Assembly (NCBI RefSeq): GCF_965638725.1
Contig: NC_134963.1
Coordinates: 11,126,501-11,190,500 of the forward strand
DNA from: Aptenodytes patagonicus
Lineage: Eukaryota; Chordata; Aves; Sphenisciformes; Spheniscidae
Length of the DNA stretch: 64,000 nucleotides
Direction of reading: 5' to 3'
The notes under the pieces: model-generated
What the model saw: only the letters and a program-made list of their open reading frames with translations
The model's database searches: none
Told to the model about the DNA's origin: nothing
Part shown: positions 1-9,299 of the stretch, one piece after another
How the letters are laid out: each line of letters opens with the position of its first letter
Position numbering within the stretch: position 1 is the first letter of the stretch
Made by a program: the position numbers and the translations under genes

Positions 1-788
1 GACTAACGCTTTTTTACAAGCTCACAAGCCAGAAAGTGTCGTGGCTGCTTCACAGTCCAACACACCGCCGCAGCAGCAGCACCCCCCCGTGGCCTGCCTC
101 CACTTCGACTTAACTGGAAGGAGAAGGAATGAAAGGCGGTGAGAAGTCAACAAGCAGGTTTGACCATGATTCAGTACTTCTTGAACTCAATTCTTTCTAC
201 TTGCACATCATCCTCAATTAGTTGGTACACATAAGTGACAACGGTGGAAGCCTGGATATCCATCAGTACAAATGAAGGGATGATGTTCCTGGAAAGAAAA
301 CATGCTTTGTTGATCTTCCCGATTAGCTTACACTTCTCGCTATTAACATACCTTATGCTTACGCATTCTAATACGCTTGGTTGCCAAGGGCTGGAGGGGT
401 CTGGGAAACACTGCAGTCTGCAGGCACCGACAACAGCGTCTCGGGCAGAGTTGCACTTAGCCTAGAACAGCCCTCGAGGCTACTGAACAGCCTACGTCGT
501 GTCAGGCTCAGACATTTAAGCTGACAGTGCCTCCAGAAGTCTGACTTCCTACAAAATATTGGCATGACGCTTCCGGGAAGACACCAGAAAGCCAAACGAC
601 TTCAAGACGCTGTGCAACTCGCCCCTCTCCGGGCCCAGGGAGCAGCCGCAGACGCACCAGTGCCGGGCTGTCACGCCCAACACGTGGGCTAAGTAAAACC
701 CTGGTAACAGGGGAGCCCCACTGCGGTCCCCGGGAAGAGAGAGAGCTGGCCTCCTGGCGTGAAGGCTACCCAACAGTAAATAAACACA
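1..788 (-). pseudogene. 5'-truncated duplicate of the VPS29-like gene 3' end
   Basis: Bases 1-755 match 13307-14061 at a constant offset of 13306 with no difference I could find, and 762-788 match 14635-14661. The copy therefore holds the terminal coding exon (171-288, minus strand, ending IEFKKY then TGA) and part of the intron before it. It lacks the 573 bp (14062-14634) that carry exon 3 in the full gene, and sequence homologous to exons 1-2 never appears. Beyond 788 the sequence becomes immunoglobulin V flank. It cannot encode a VPS29 protein alone, so it is a fragment. The left edge is cut by the window, so the copy may extend further. Near-perfect identity means a recent duplication, recent conversion or an assembly duplication. 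Confidence 0.85.
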
Positions 789-984
789 CAGCTCCGGTGC
801 CAACATCACATTTTGAGGGCAGGAACAACCAGCCGCACCGCAGGTCTGCATTACCGGGAGCTGTGTCACTTCCACATCCCAGAGCAGCAGCACCGTCAGG
901 ATCGCTGACACCCTTGCAGAGCAGACAGTTAACGGCCAAGCCAGAGCACCCAACCATGGCCACCCTGCAGGGCACCTGGACACT

Positions 985-1278
985 GATCAGCACTGCTGTC
1001 CTGGGCACCGCAGTAATAGACAGCCTCGTCCTCGGCTTGGACCCCAGTGATGGTTAACGTGTTCGTGGAGCCAGACTGGGATCCGGAGAATCGCGAAGGG
1101 ATGTCCGAGGGTCTCTGGTTGCTGTTGTAGATCACAGTGACGGGGGCACTGCCAGGAACCTTCTGCTGAAACCAGCCGTAGTAGCTGTTGCTGCTCCCGG
1201 AGCAGGTGATCCGGACGGTTTCTCCCAGGTTTGCTGACACTGAGGGCGGCTGAGTCAGCGCTGCCTGGACCAGGGAAC
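985..1278 (-). pseudogene. IGLV: Ig lambda V pseudosegment 1, leaderless and without RSS
   Basis: The V exon begins just after a ctctccag acceptor at 1278 and is open through FR1 ([19 protein letters not shown]), CSG, GWFQQK, PVTVIY and YYC, so both framework cysteines and the core tryptophan are kept. CDR3 reads GAQDSSADQ. No CACAGTG heptamer or A-rich nonamer follows it. Upstream the leader intron remains for about 100 bp and then passes into the 3' flank of V2, so there is no leader exon or promoter. By analogy with chicken it would act as a gene-conversion donor; that role is inferred. It is very similar, together with V2, to the V10/V11 pair near 11-12 kb. Confidence 0.85.
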
Positions 1279-1494
1279 CTGGAGAGGGAGAGGAGAGAGG
1301 GGAGAAGAAGGGACTTGGCCCCAGGAGCACAGCCCTCCCCAGGCAGCGGGAAAGGGACAGGGCTCCTGTGCCCAGAGACCATGATGCCATGGAGGGACCC
1401 AGAGCCCCGCACACAGAGCCCAAGGCCAGAGCGCGAGGGTCCTGCAAGGAGAAGCGGCAGCAGCAAGAAGAGGGGTAATGCCAGAGTCGGTGCC

Positions 1495-2107
1495 TCCGTC
1501 GTGCTGACCAGCACTGCTGCCATCGTTGCTACCACAGTAATAGACAGCCTCGTCCTCGGCTTGGACCCCAGTGATGGTTAACGTGCCCGTGGTGCCGGAC
1601 GCGGAGCCAGAGAATCGCGAAGGGATGTCCGAGGGTCTCTGGTTGTTGTTGTAGATCACAGTGACGGGGGCACTGCCAGGAACCTTCTGCTGGTACCAGC
1701 CAGCATAAGCATAGCTGCTGCCGCTGCTAATCCCGGAGCAGGTGATCCGGACGGTTTCTCCTGGGTTCGCTGACATCGAGGACGGCTGAGTCACTGCTGC
1801 CTGGACCAGGGAACCTGGAGAGGGAGAGGAGAGAGGGGAGAAGACGGGGGTCAGCCAGTGCCCCAGGAGCACAGCCCTCCCCGGGCAGCAGGACAGAGAT
1901 GGGCCCCCTGTGCCCAGAGGCCCCGGCCGGGCACAGTGAGTCTGGCCAGGGCACCTGAGACATGGGCGAGCACCGCGAGGAGGAGAGGAGCCCAGGCCAT
2001 GGCGCAATCCCACCAGCTCCGTGTCCCCACGCCGATGGAGCTCTTTTGCGGACCCCGACTCCCTTTTAAGCCCCCGCCTGCCCAGGGCACAACCCCTCCA
2101 TGCAAAT
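1495..2107 (-). pseudogene. IGLV: Ig lambda V segment 2: promoter, leader and intact V, but no RSS
   Basis: The leader exon 1955-2000 encodes [15 protein letters not shown] and ends at a CAG|GTGCCC donor. After a 140-bp intron the V exon starts at 1814 and is open through [37 protein letters not shown] and YYC, with CDR3 GSNDGSSAG. Upstream on the same strand are a TTAAAA TATA-like box (2064-2069) and a perfect light-chain octamer ATTTGCAT (2100-2107 on the minus strand). No heptamer or nonamer follows CDR3; the flank instead matches that of V11. The segment could be transcribed but should not rearrange by RAG cleavage. It is classed as a pseudosegment for that reason only. Confidence 0.85.
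2100..2107 (-). promoter_or_regulatory. Ig light-chain octamer of V2
   Basis: ATTTGCAT reads in the sense direction of V2, about 100 bp before its start codon, with a TTAAAA box between them (2064-2069). This is the known Oct-1/Oct-2 (OBF-1) site of Ig V promoters in the orientation normal for light chains. Confidence 0.85.
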
Positions 2108-3393
2108 CTGACCCCGTGCTCAGGGCCGGATCCTGCCCATGCCTCTCTCCCCACCTCCCTCCCCACTCCCCGCCCAACCCCACCATCCCAGATGCAGTGG
2201 GGCTTGTCCCCGGGCATAGAGCGGAGCCACGTCCCAGCTCAGAGCCCAAAATCCACCAGCAGAGACCCCCTGTCCCCAGTCCAGGCCGAATGGCTGCAGG
2301 GCCAAAGGGCGCGGGAGAGCCGGGCGCTGGGGGCAGGGGGGTAGGGGGTGGCAGGCAGCACCCGTAGCTCCAACATCCCCCCCACAGGTTGCGGGGAGCA
2401 GATGAACTGGTGCCTGTGCCGAGGATGGAAGGACAAGCCCTTGCCCACGCTATTGCCACTGGGGTGGATTTTTGCGGTCCAGCTGGGCCCAGCTAGGGTC
2501 TCCCATGGGGAAAGGGCTGGGAAAAGGCAGGAGGAGCAAAGCCCCCCTTTCCATCCCTCTGAGCTCCTCAGCTGAACATTATCTGTGATTGATGAGCCCC
2601 TGTGACCTTAATGTGGAGCGGACGAGGAGCACGCCTGGGAGCGGGGCTCGCTGGGGAGCACAGAATAGCCCTCGCCCTTGAGGACCACAGGGTGCTCGAT
2701 GCATCCCTGCCCATGCCCTCCTGGCCCCGGCCCATGGCACGTGGCCCTCCCAACACCACGGTCCTGGGCACAGAGCTGGGGGACAAGGCGACCTGGGAGC
2801 CGGCTACCCATGCGGCAGCTCCCGACACCACAAACGCAGCCCCCGTGGGGCCAGCACCCCTGCCCACAGCCTGGCCCTATCACACACCCTCACACCCAGT
2901 CTGTGTCCCCTGTCCCGTCACACTCATGGGGAGGCAGGAAATGTCAAAGCTGAAAACAAGCAGCCCCCCATGACACAGAGGAGCCAGCACCTTTGTGCCC
3001 AGCAGTAGCCCCAGTCCCGGGGTCCCGCAACAGGACGGGGATGGGGTCAGGGTGCTGGGCAGCGCCTTGCTGTTGTGGGGCCATGGTGGGACATTGCCCA
3101 GGGCCAAGAGCTTCCCAGGGGGCCAGAGGTGCAAACACAGCCAACGCTGGCGTAGCCCATGGCTCCTCTTGCAGTACAACAGAGCAGCCCCTGGCCAGCC
3201 CTGCTCTGCCCCCTGGGGCGATGGCCCTGGGGCTGAACCCCCCTGGGGCCATGGCCCAGGGGCTCCTGACGCAGCTGGGCTGGGAGGAGGGCAGGGAGGC
3301 ACCCAGCAGGGCCCTGGGTGCCAGCTGGGGAGCGCAGGGGACCTCGGACCTGCAGCACGGGGCAGGGACAGGGCTGCTGGGGGTCATCCCAGC

Positions 3394-3620
3394 ACTTCTT
3401 TACCAAGAGGGTGGTCAAACACTGGACAGCCTTCCTAGAGAGGCAGTCGATGCCCCAAGCCTGTCAGTGTTACAGAGGCATTAGGACAATGCCCTTAATA
3501 ACAGGCTTTAATGTTTGGTCAGCCCTGAAGTGGTCAGGCAGTTGGACTAGACGATCGTTGTAGGTCCCCTCCAACAGAAATATCCTGTCCTATCCTGTCC
3601 TGTCCTGTCCTAGCCTATCT
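3394..3620 (+). mobile_element. CR1 LINE 3'-end fragment
   Basis: The stretch contains recognisable CR1 3' sequence: agggtggtcaaacactgga near 3408, ttggactagacgatcgttg near 3543 followed by taggtcccctccaac. It ends in an imprecise pentamer run (tcctg/tccta) in place of the usual short terminal repeat. It is a 5'-truncated, non-coding copy of the kind very common in birds. It lies in the spacer between V2 and V3, with its 3' end toward V3. Confidence 0.8.
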
Positions 3621-3792
3621 GCTCTCCTCCCCAAATGACAGGGGACTGGCACAGACCTGGGGCTCTAAGGGATAGCTGAGCCTGGACACCAGGCACAGCC
3701 ACCTGCAGCGCAGGGCAGGGCCATGGTGGGGACCTGCACCACCATCAAACAGGGACAGCTGAGACTCCTAACTGGCCCTTGTGATGGCGGGA

Positions 3793-4330
3793 GGTTTTTG
3801 TATCACTTCCCCAGTGCTCTGTGTCACCATTATAGCTGCTGTCGTAGCCACCACAGTAATAGACAGCCTCGTCCTCGGCTTGGACCCCAGTGATGGTTAA
3901 CGTGCCCGTGGAGCCGGACTTGGATCCGGAGAATCGCGAAGGGATGTCCGAGGGTCTCTTGTCGTTGTAGTAGATCACAGTGACGGGGGCACTGCCAGGA
4001 ACCTTCTGCTGGTACCAGCCAGCATAAGCACTGCTGCTGCTAAGCCCGGAGCAGGTGATCTTGACGGTTCCTCCTGGGTTTGCTGACATCGAGGGCGGCT
4101 GAGTCACTGCTGCCTGGACCAGGGAACCTGGAGAGGGAGAGGAGAGAGGGGAGAAGACGGGGGTCAGCCAGTGCCCCAGGAGCACAGCCCTCCCTGGGCA
4201 GCGTGACGGGCCCCCTGTGCCCAGAGGCCCCGGCCGGGCACAGTGAGTCTGGCCAGGGCACCTGAGCTGTGGGCGAGCACCGTGAGGAGGAGAAGTGCAA
4301 GGCCACCCAGGCGGCAGCTCCCGACACAGG
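3793..4330 (-). pseudogene. IGLV: Ig lambda V pseudosegment 3, truncated leader and damaged RSS
   Basis: The V exon runs from 4127 to about 3832 and is open: [44 protein letters not shown]3 [10 protein letters not shown] nonamer ACAAAAACC lies at 3793-3801 on the minus strand with a 23-bp spacer, but the heptamer position (3825-3831) reads AATGGTG instead of CACAGTG, so its critical first three bases are lost. Upstream the leader keeps only its 3' half ([11 protein letters not shown]-like, about 4260-4292). Beyond that the sequence switches to spacer DNA, with no start codon or octamer. Confidence 0.85.
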
Positions 4331-5025
4331 ACGGGAACGGGGTCAGGGTGCTGGGCAGCGCCTTGCTGTCGTGGGGCCATGGTGGGGCATTGCCCAGGGC
4401 CAGGGGCTTCCCAAGGGGCCAGAGGTGCTAGGGGGTTCCTGCACAGGGTGAACATGAGCCAAATGGGCCAGCACTGGGCAAACACAGCCAATGCTGGTGT
4501 AGCCCATGGCTCCTCTTGCAGTACAACAGAGCAGCCCCTGGCCAGCCCTGCTCTGCCCCGGCAGCCTCGCGCACGGCCCTGGAGCTGCTGCACCCATGAG
4601 AAACGTCTCTTCCCAGGGTTTGAAGGCAAAGCTTTGGCCCAGCTCCGTGGCCCATGGCACGTCCCCACCTCTTGGTGCTGGGGCCGCATTTTCAGTAGGG
4701 CTGAACCCCCCTGGGGCGATGGCCCGGGGGCTCCTGACGCAGCTGGGCTGGGAGGAGGGCAGGGAGGCACCCGGTGGAGTCCTGGGTGCCAACCGGGGAG
4801 CACAGGGGGAGCTCGGCCCTGCAGCATGGGGTAGGGACAGGGCAGCTGGGGATCATACCCTCCCCAAATGACACGGGATGGGCACAGACCTGGGGCTTTT
4901 AGGGACGGCCGAGATGGGACACAAGGCACAGCCACCTGCAGCACAGGGCAGGGCCATGGTGGGGACCTGCACCACCATCAAACAGGGACAGCTGAGACTC
5001 CTAACTGGCCCCTGCGATGGCAGGA

Positions 5026-5064
5026 GGTTTTTGTATCACTTCCCCAGTGCTTCGCGTCACTGTG
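5026..5064 (-). promoter_or_regulatory. Canonical 23-bp-spacer RSS of V4
   Basis: On the minus strand the heptamer CACAGTG (5058-5064) abuts the V exon. It is followed by exactly 23 bp (5035-5057) and the nonamer ACAAAAACC (5026-5034). Both elements match the RAG1/RAG2 consensus closely, and lambda V segments are known to carry 23-bp-spacer signals. Confidence 0.93.
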
Positions 5065-5661
5065 GCACCAGCACTGCTGCTGTCGTAGTTACCACAGTAA
5101 TAGACAGCCTCGTCCTCGGCTTGGACCCCAGTGATGGTTAACGTGCCCGTGGAGCCAGACAAGGATCCAGAGAATCGCGAAGGGATGTCCGAGGGTCTCT
5201 TGTCATTCCAGTAGATCACAGTGACGGGGGCACTGCCAGGAACCTTCTGCTGGTACCAGCCAGCATAAGCGCTGCTGCTGCTAATCCCGGAGCAGGTGAT
5301 CTTGACGGTTCCTCCTGGGTTCGCTGACATCGAGGGCGGCTGAGTCAGCGCTGCCTGGACCAGGGAACCTGGAGAGGGAGAGGAGAGAGGGGAGAAGACG
5401 GGGGTCAGCCAGTGCCCCAGGAGCACAGCCCTCCCCGGGCAGCAGGACAGAGATGGGCCCCCTGTGCCCAGAGGCCCCGGCCGGGCACAGTGAGTCTGGC
5501 CAGGGCACCTGAGACGTGGGCAAGCACCGCGAGGAGGAGAGGAGCCCAGGCCATGGCGCGATCCCACCAGCTCCATGTCTCCACGCTGATGGAGTTCTTT
5601 TGCGGACCCCGACTCCCTTTTAAGCCCCCACCCACCTGGGGCATGGCCCCTCCATGCAAAT
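5026..5661 (-). CDS. IGLV: Ig lambda V segment 4: complete, apparently functional
   Basis: This is the one V in the window with all parts. The leader exon 5509-5554 encodes [15 protein letters not shown] and ends CAG|GTGCCC. A 140-bp intron follows. The V exon 5065-5368 is open: [77 protein letters not shown]3 GNYDSSSAG. An RSS follows at 5026-5064. An octamer (5654-5661) and a TTAAAA box (5618-5623) lie upstream. The product would be the variable domain of the lambda light chain after joining to a J segment outside the window. In chicken a single V of this kind is rearranged and then diversified from pseudo-Vs; whether V4 holds that role here cannot be seen, because J-C is not in the window and other functional Vs may exist. 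Confidence 0.85.
5654..5661 (-). promoter_or_regulatory. Ig light-chain octamer of V4
   Basis: A perfect ATTTGCAT in V4 sense orientation lies about 100 bp before the start codon, with the TTAAAA box at 5618-5623 between them. The spacing is the same as at V2. Confidence 0.87.
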
Positions 5662-6900
5662 CTGACCCCGTGCTCAGGGCCGGAGCCTGCCTGGCCTGCC
5701 CAGAGCACAGAGGGGCTGGGGCAGCACCAGCTGCAGACAGCTCTGGGCACGTGGAACGGGGCAGCAGCAACACCTTTCTGCCTGCCAGCCCCAGATGTTG
5801 GGAGATATCCCCCCATTCCTGCCCTCCTTCCCTTGGGTCCAGCTGCAGCCTTTCCCCCTGGCCAGCCCTTCTCCTGCCTGGTCATGGCCTTGGGTGAGCA
5901 GAGGAGACGGTCTCTGGCCCCATGCCTTTGAGCTCTGCCCCACAGCCCAGCACCCTCTGGATGGGCTCAGGCCCCTCACAGGCAATCCTCAGGGCACATC
6001 GTGGTGCCTGTGGGACAGCCCCAGTGGGCAGGGTCCCTGGGCATGGAGCTGCAAGCTCCCCTGGCCTGCAGCCCTTGATAGACTGTCAGGTGCCCAGGCT
6101 TCCCACCAGCAGGGCTTTGCTCCCCCAAACTCCTCATCCCAGGGTTTGAAGGTGAAGCTTTGTCCTGGCCCCTCGGCCAGCAGCACGGTCCTGCCTATCT
6201 GTGATAGGGCCAAGGTTTCAGCAGGCTGAACTCCCCCACCGTGATGCCGAGGAGTAGGGCAGAGACCTTGCTGCAGGCAGGTCCTGCCCAAGCACGTCCA
6301 GGCACCCCCCACCTGCAGCCCAGGCCAGCTGGGCTCCCCCAGCCTGCACCCAGCTGCGCCGGCCACCCCACACCCATGGCACTACCTACGGCTCCTCAGC
6401 CCACACCTCACCCTGCCTAGGACTTGAACGTGCCCACAGCACAAGGGCCTCTGCAACAGCCCAGCGGTGCCACACTCCCTCCCTGCGGCATGGCTCCAGC
6501 CGGAGCCCTTTGGCTGCAGGAGCTGTTGGACATTTCCATGCCAGTGCTCACACAGAGCCGTGCCAGCTGGACACCTCCAGGCCAGGAAGAAGTCTGCCAG
6601 CAGGCACAGCACCTCATGGCAGCTCCAGGGGAAGACGAGAGGGTGGTGGGGAGCAGGTGCCAGTGATGAGGGGGGTCCTGGTGCAGTGAGGGACAGGGGC
6701 AGGAGCAGGGCTGCTGGCAGTCATCCCCTCCCCAGATGACAGGGGACAGGCACAGACCTGGGGCTCTAAGGGACAGCCGAGACGGGACACCAGGCACAGC
6801 CACCTACACCACAGGGCAGCAGGGGCAGGGCCATGGCAAGGACCTGCCCCACCATCAAACGGGGACAGCAGGGACTCCTAACTAGCCTCTGCGATGGCAG
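5662..6900. other. Spacer between V4 promoter and V5, no gene seen
   Basis: GC-rich spacer of cassette type. It contains an echo of the agggtttgaagg block (about 6140) and, from 6734, the block that also precedes the RSS of V3 and V4. Open frames here have no recognisable product. Confidence 0.6.
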
Positions 6901-6902
6901 GA

Positions 6903-7237
6903 GGTTTTTGTATAACTTCCCCATTGCTCTATGCCACCATTATAGCTGCTGTCATCGCCACCACAGTAGTAGACAGCCTCGTCCTCGGCTTGGACCCCAG
7001 TGATGGTTAACGTGCCCGTGGAGCTGGACTTGGATCCGGAGAATCGCGAAGGGATGTCCGAGGGTCTCTTGTTGCTCTGATAGATCACAGTGACGGGGCC
7101 ACTGCCAGGAACTTTCTGCTGGTACCAGCCATAGTAGCTGCCGCTGCTGCCGCCCCCGGAGCAGGTGATCCGGACGGTTTCTCCTGGGTTCGCTGACACC
7201 GAGGACGGCTGAGTCAGCGCTGCCTGGACCAGGGAAC
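6903..7237 (-). pseudogene. IGLV: Ig lambda V pseudosegment 5, leaderless and with damaged RSS
   Basis: The V exon 6942-7237 is open: [51 protein letters not shown]3 GGDDSSYNG. The nonamer ACAAAAACC is intact (6903-6911) with 23-bp spacing, but the heptamer position (6935-6941) reads AATGGTG, as at V3. Upstream, the leader intron persists for about 90 bp and is then replaced by unrelated sequence that also resembles the flank of V6, so there is no leader or promoter. Confidence 0.85.
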
Positions 7238-7704
7238 CTGGAGAGGGAGAGGAGAGAGGGGAGGAGACAGGGGTCAGCCGGTGCCCCAGGAGCACAGCCC
7301 TCCCCGGGCAGCGGGACAGGGAATGCCACAATTGGAGGAGAACAGACCCGGACATGGTCACAGGCACATTTGGGGAGCTGAGCCCAGCACAACGCAGCCC
7401 AGCACAGAGGCAGCTCTGGCAGCAGCAGGAGGACAGGGTCATCAGTAGCAAGAGGCAGTGGGGTGGCAGACAATGCCACACTGTGAACTTTGTAGGCACA
7501 GGGACAATGGGCCCCAGCCACGGAGTCACCTCCAGTGCTCCGGGACACAAAAGGGAGGACATTCACAGCCACGGCTCTGCAGAGGGGACAGGAACCTGCC
7601 TCAGGCCCACAGCCACAACCCTGCTCGGCCAGGAGGGAGAAGGGCGGAAAAACATGCCTCTGATTTGGAGTCTGTGTCTCACTTCCTATTACTCATTGTC
7701 ACCA

Positions 7705-8015
7705 GACACCATAGCTGCTGCTGCTGTCCAAGCCACCACAGTAATAGACAGCCTCGTCCTCGGCTTGGACCCCAGTGATGGTTAACGTGCCCGTGGAGCC
7801 GGACACGGAGCCGGAGAATCGCGAAGGGATGTCCGAGGGTCTGTTGGTGTTATCGTAGATCACAGTGACGGGGGCACTGCCAGGAACCTTCTGCTGGTAC
7901 CAGCCAACAGCATTGCTGCTGCTGCTGCTAATCCCAGAGCAGGTGATCCGGACGGTTTCTCCTGGGTTCGCTGACACCGAGAACGGCTGAGTCAGCGCTG
8001 CCTGGACCAGGGAAC
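7705..8015 (-). pseudogene. IGLV: Ig lambda V pseudosegment 6, leaderless and without RSS
   Basis: The V exon is open from 8015: [52 protein letters not shown]3 [10 protein letters not shown], then a stop. No heptamer or nonamer follows. The 3' flank (gagtctgtgtctcacttcct) is shared with V10, showing that these two come from one cassette type. The leader exon is missing; sequence upstream of the retained intron stub resembles that beside V5. Confidence 0.83.
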
Positions 8016-8455
8016 CTGGAGAGGGAGAGGAGAGAGGGGAGAAGACGGGGGTCAGCCAGTGCCCCAGGAGCACAGCCCTCCCCGAGCAGCGTGACAGGGC
8101 CCCCGTGCCCAAAGGTCCCAATGGCACAGAGGGACCACAGCCCCTACACAGAGCGCAAGGCCTGAGCCCTGGGGCCCTGGAGGAGAGCTGGCAGAAGCAA
8201 GAGGACGTGGCCGCCAGCAGCATGAGGCAGTGGGGCAGGTGATAAGGCAATGCCATGCCTTTTGTAGGGACAGGCACAGCCCCAGGGTCACCTCCTGCAT
8301 GGCATGGTACAATCAGGAGGGCATTCACAGCCACGGCCATGCAGAGGGGACAGGAACCTGTCTCAGCACCACAGCCCTGCTCTGCCGTGAGGGAGACGGG
8401 CAGAGAACCTCCATTTTTTAACTCCTCTGTAGCTCACGTCCACGTCTCTCTGCAT

Positions 8456-8760
8456 CACTGTAACAGCATTGCTGCTGCTCTCCCAGCTACCACAGTAATA
8501 GACAGCCTCGTCCTCGGCTTGGACCCCAGTGATGGTTAATGTGTTCGTGGAGCCGGACGTGGAGCCGGAGAATCGTGAAGGGATGTCTGAGGGTCTCTTG
8601 TTGCTGCTGTAGATCACAGTGACGGGGGCACTGCCAGGAACCTTCTGCTGGAACCAGCCGTAGTAGCTGTTGCTGCTCCCGGAGCAGGTGATCCGGACGG
8701 TTTCTCCCAGGTTCGCTGACACCGAGAACGGCTGAGTCAGCGCTGCCTGGACCAGGGAAC
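8456..8760 (-). pseudogene. IGLV: Ig lambda V pseudosegment 7, leaderless, heptamer remnant only
   Basis: The V exon 8463-8760 is open: [49 protein letters not shown]3 GSWESSSNA. At 8456-8462 the minus strand reads TACAGTG, one base from a heptamer, but no nonamer occurs at 23 bp. The leader intron is cut short at about 8828, where the 3' flank of V8 begins directly, so V7 and V8 are almost back to back. Confidence 0.83.
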
Positions 8761-8883
8761 CTGGAGAGGGAGAGGAGAGAGGGGAGGAGACGGGGATCAG
8801 CCAGTGCCCCAAGAGCACAGCCCTCCCCTGATGGGTGATGGTGGGACAGCAGAAATTCCTAACTGGTCCCTGTGAAGATGGGA

Positions 8884-8922
8884 GGTTTCTGTATCACTTC
8901 CCCGTTGCTCTGTGTCACTGTG
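8884..8922 (-). promoter_or_regulatory. RSS of V8 (consensus heptamer, one-mismatch nonamer)
   Basis: Minus strand: CACAGTG, exactly 23 bp, ACAGAAACC. Compared with the V4 signal only one nonamer base differs. It could still be cut by RAG, but a joined product would lack a leader and a normal FR1. Confidence 0.8.
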
Positions 8923-9213
8923 GGATCATAACTGCTGCTGTCGGGGCCACCACAGTAATAGACAGCCTCGTCCTCGGCTTGGACCCCAGTGATGGTTAAC
9001 GTGCTCGTGGAGCCGGACGTGGATCCGGAGAATCGCGAAGGGATGTCCGAGGGTCTCTTGTCATTAGCATAGATCACAGTGACGGGGGCACTGCCAGGAA
9101 CCTTCTGCTGGAACCAGCCATAGTAGTTGTTAATCTTGGAGCAGGATATCCAAGTGTTTACTCTTGGGGACATGTACATTGAGGGTGGCTCGGTAGGCCC
9201 TGCCTGCAGACCA
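8884..9213 (-). pseudogene. IGLV: Ig lambda V pseudosegment 8, eroded FR1 but near-intact RSS
   Basis: From FR2 to CDR3 the exon is typical ([35 protein letters not shown]). FR1 is badly altered and shortened ([20 protein letters not shown]), although the first cysteine remains, and the acceptor region is rearranged. An RSS follows: CACAGTG at 8916-8922, a 23-bp spacer and the nonamer ACAGAAACC at 8884-8892, one base from that of V4. There is no leader. The RSS has outlasted the coding body, the opposite of V2. Confidence 0.82.
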
Positions 9214-9299
9214 GAGAGGGAGAGGAGAGAGGGGAGAAGACGGGGGTCAGCAAGTGCCCCAGGAGCACAGCCCTCCCTGGGCAGCGGGACAGTGACGGG

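Larger units (their letters stand above)
3049..4860. repeat. Duplicated V-cassette spacer blocks
   Basis: The block at about 3049-3380 recurs at about 4343-4850. Shared landmarks include gtgctgggcagcgccttgct, the run through tagcccatggctcctcttgc, and gacgcagctgggctgggagg. The second copy has extra sequence, including agggtttgaaggcaaagct, that is echoed again near 6140. A further shared block beginning caaatgacagg/cacgggactgg and containing accaccatcaaac precedes the RSS of V3 (3634), V4 (4864) and V5 (6734). The V units therefore spread as cassettes of V plus spacer, not as V exons alone. Confidence 0.75.

Noticed and set aside
3580-3615. Repeated tcctg units as a CRISPR-like or regulatory array
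   Set aside because: They are the simple-repeat tail of the CR1 copy.
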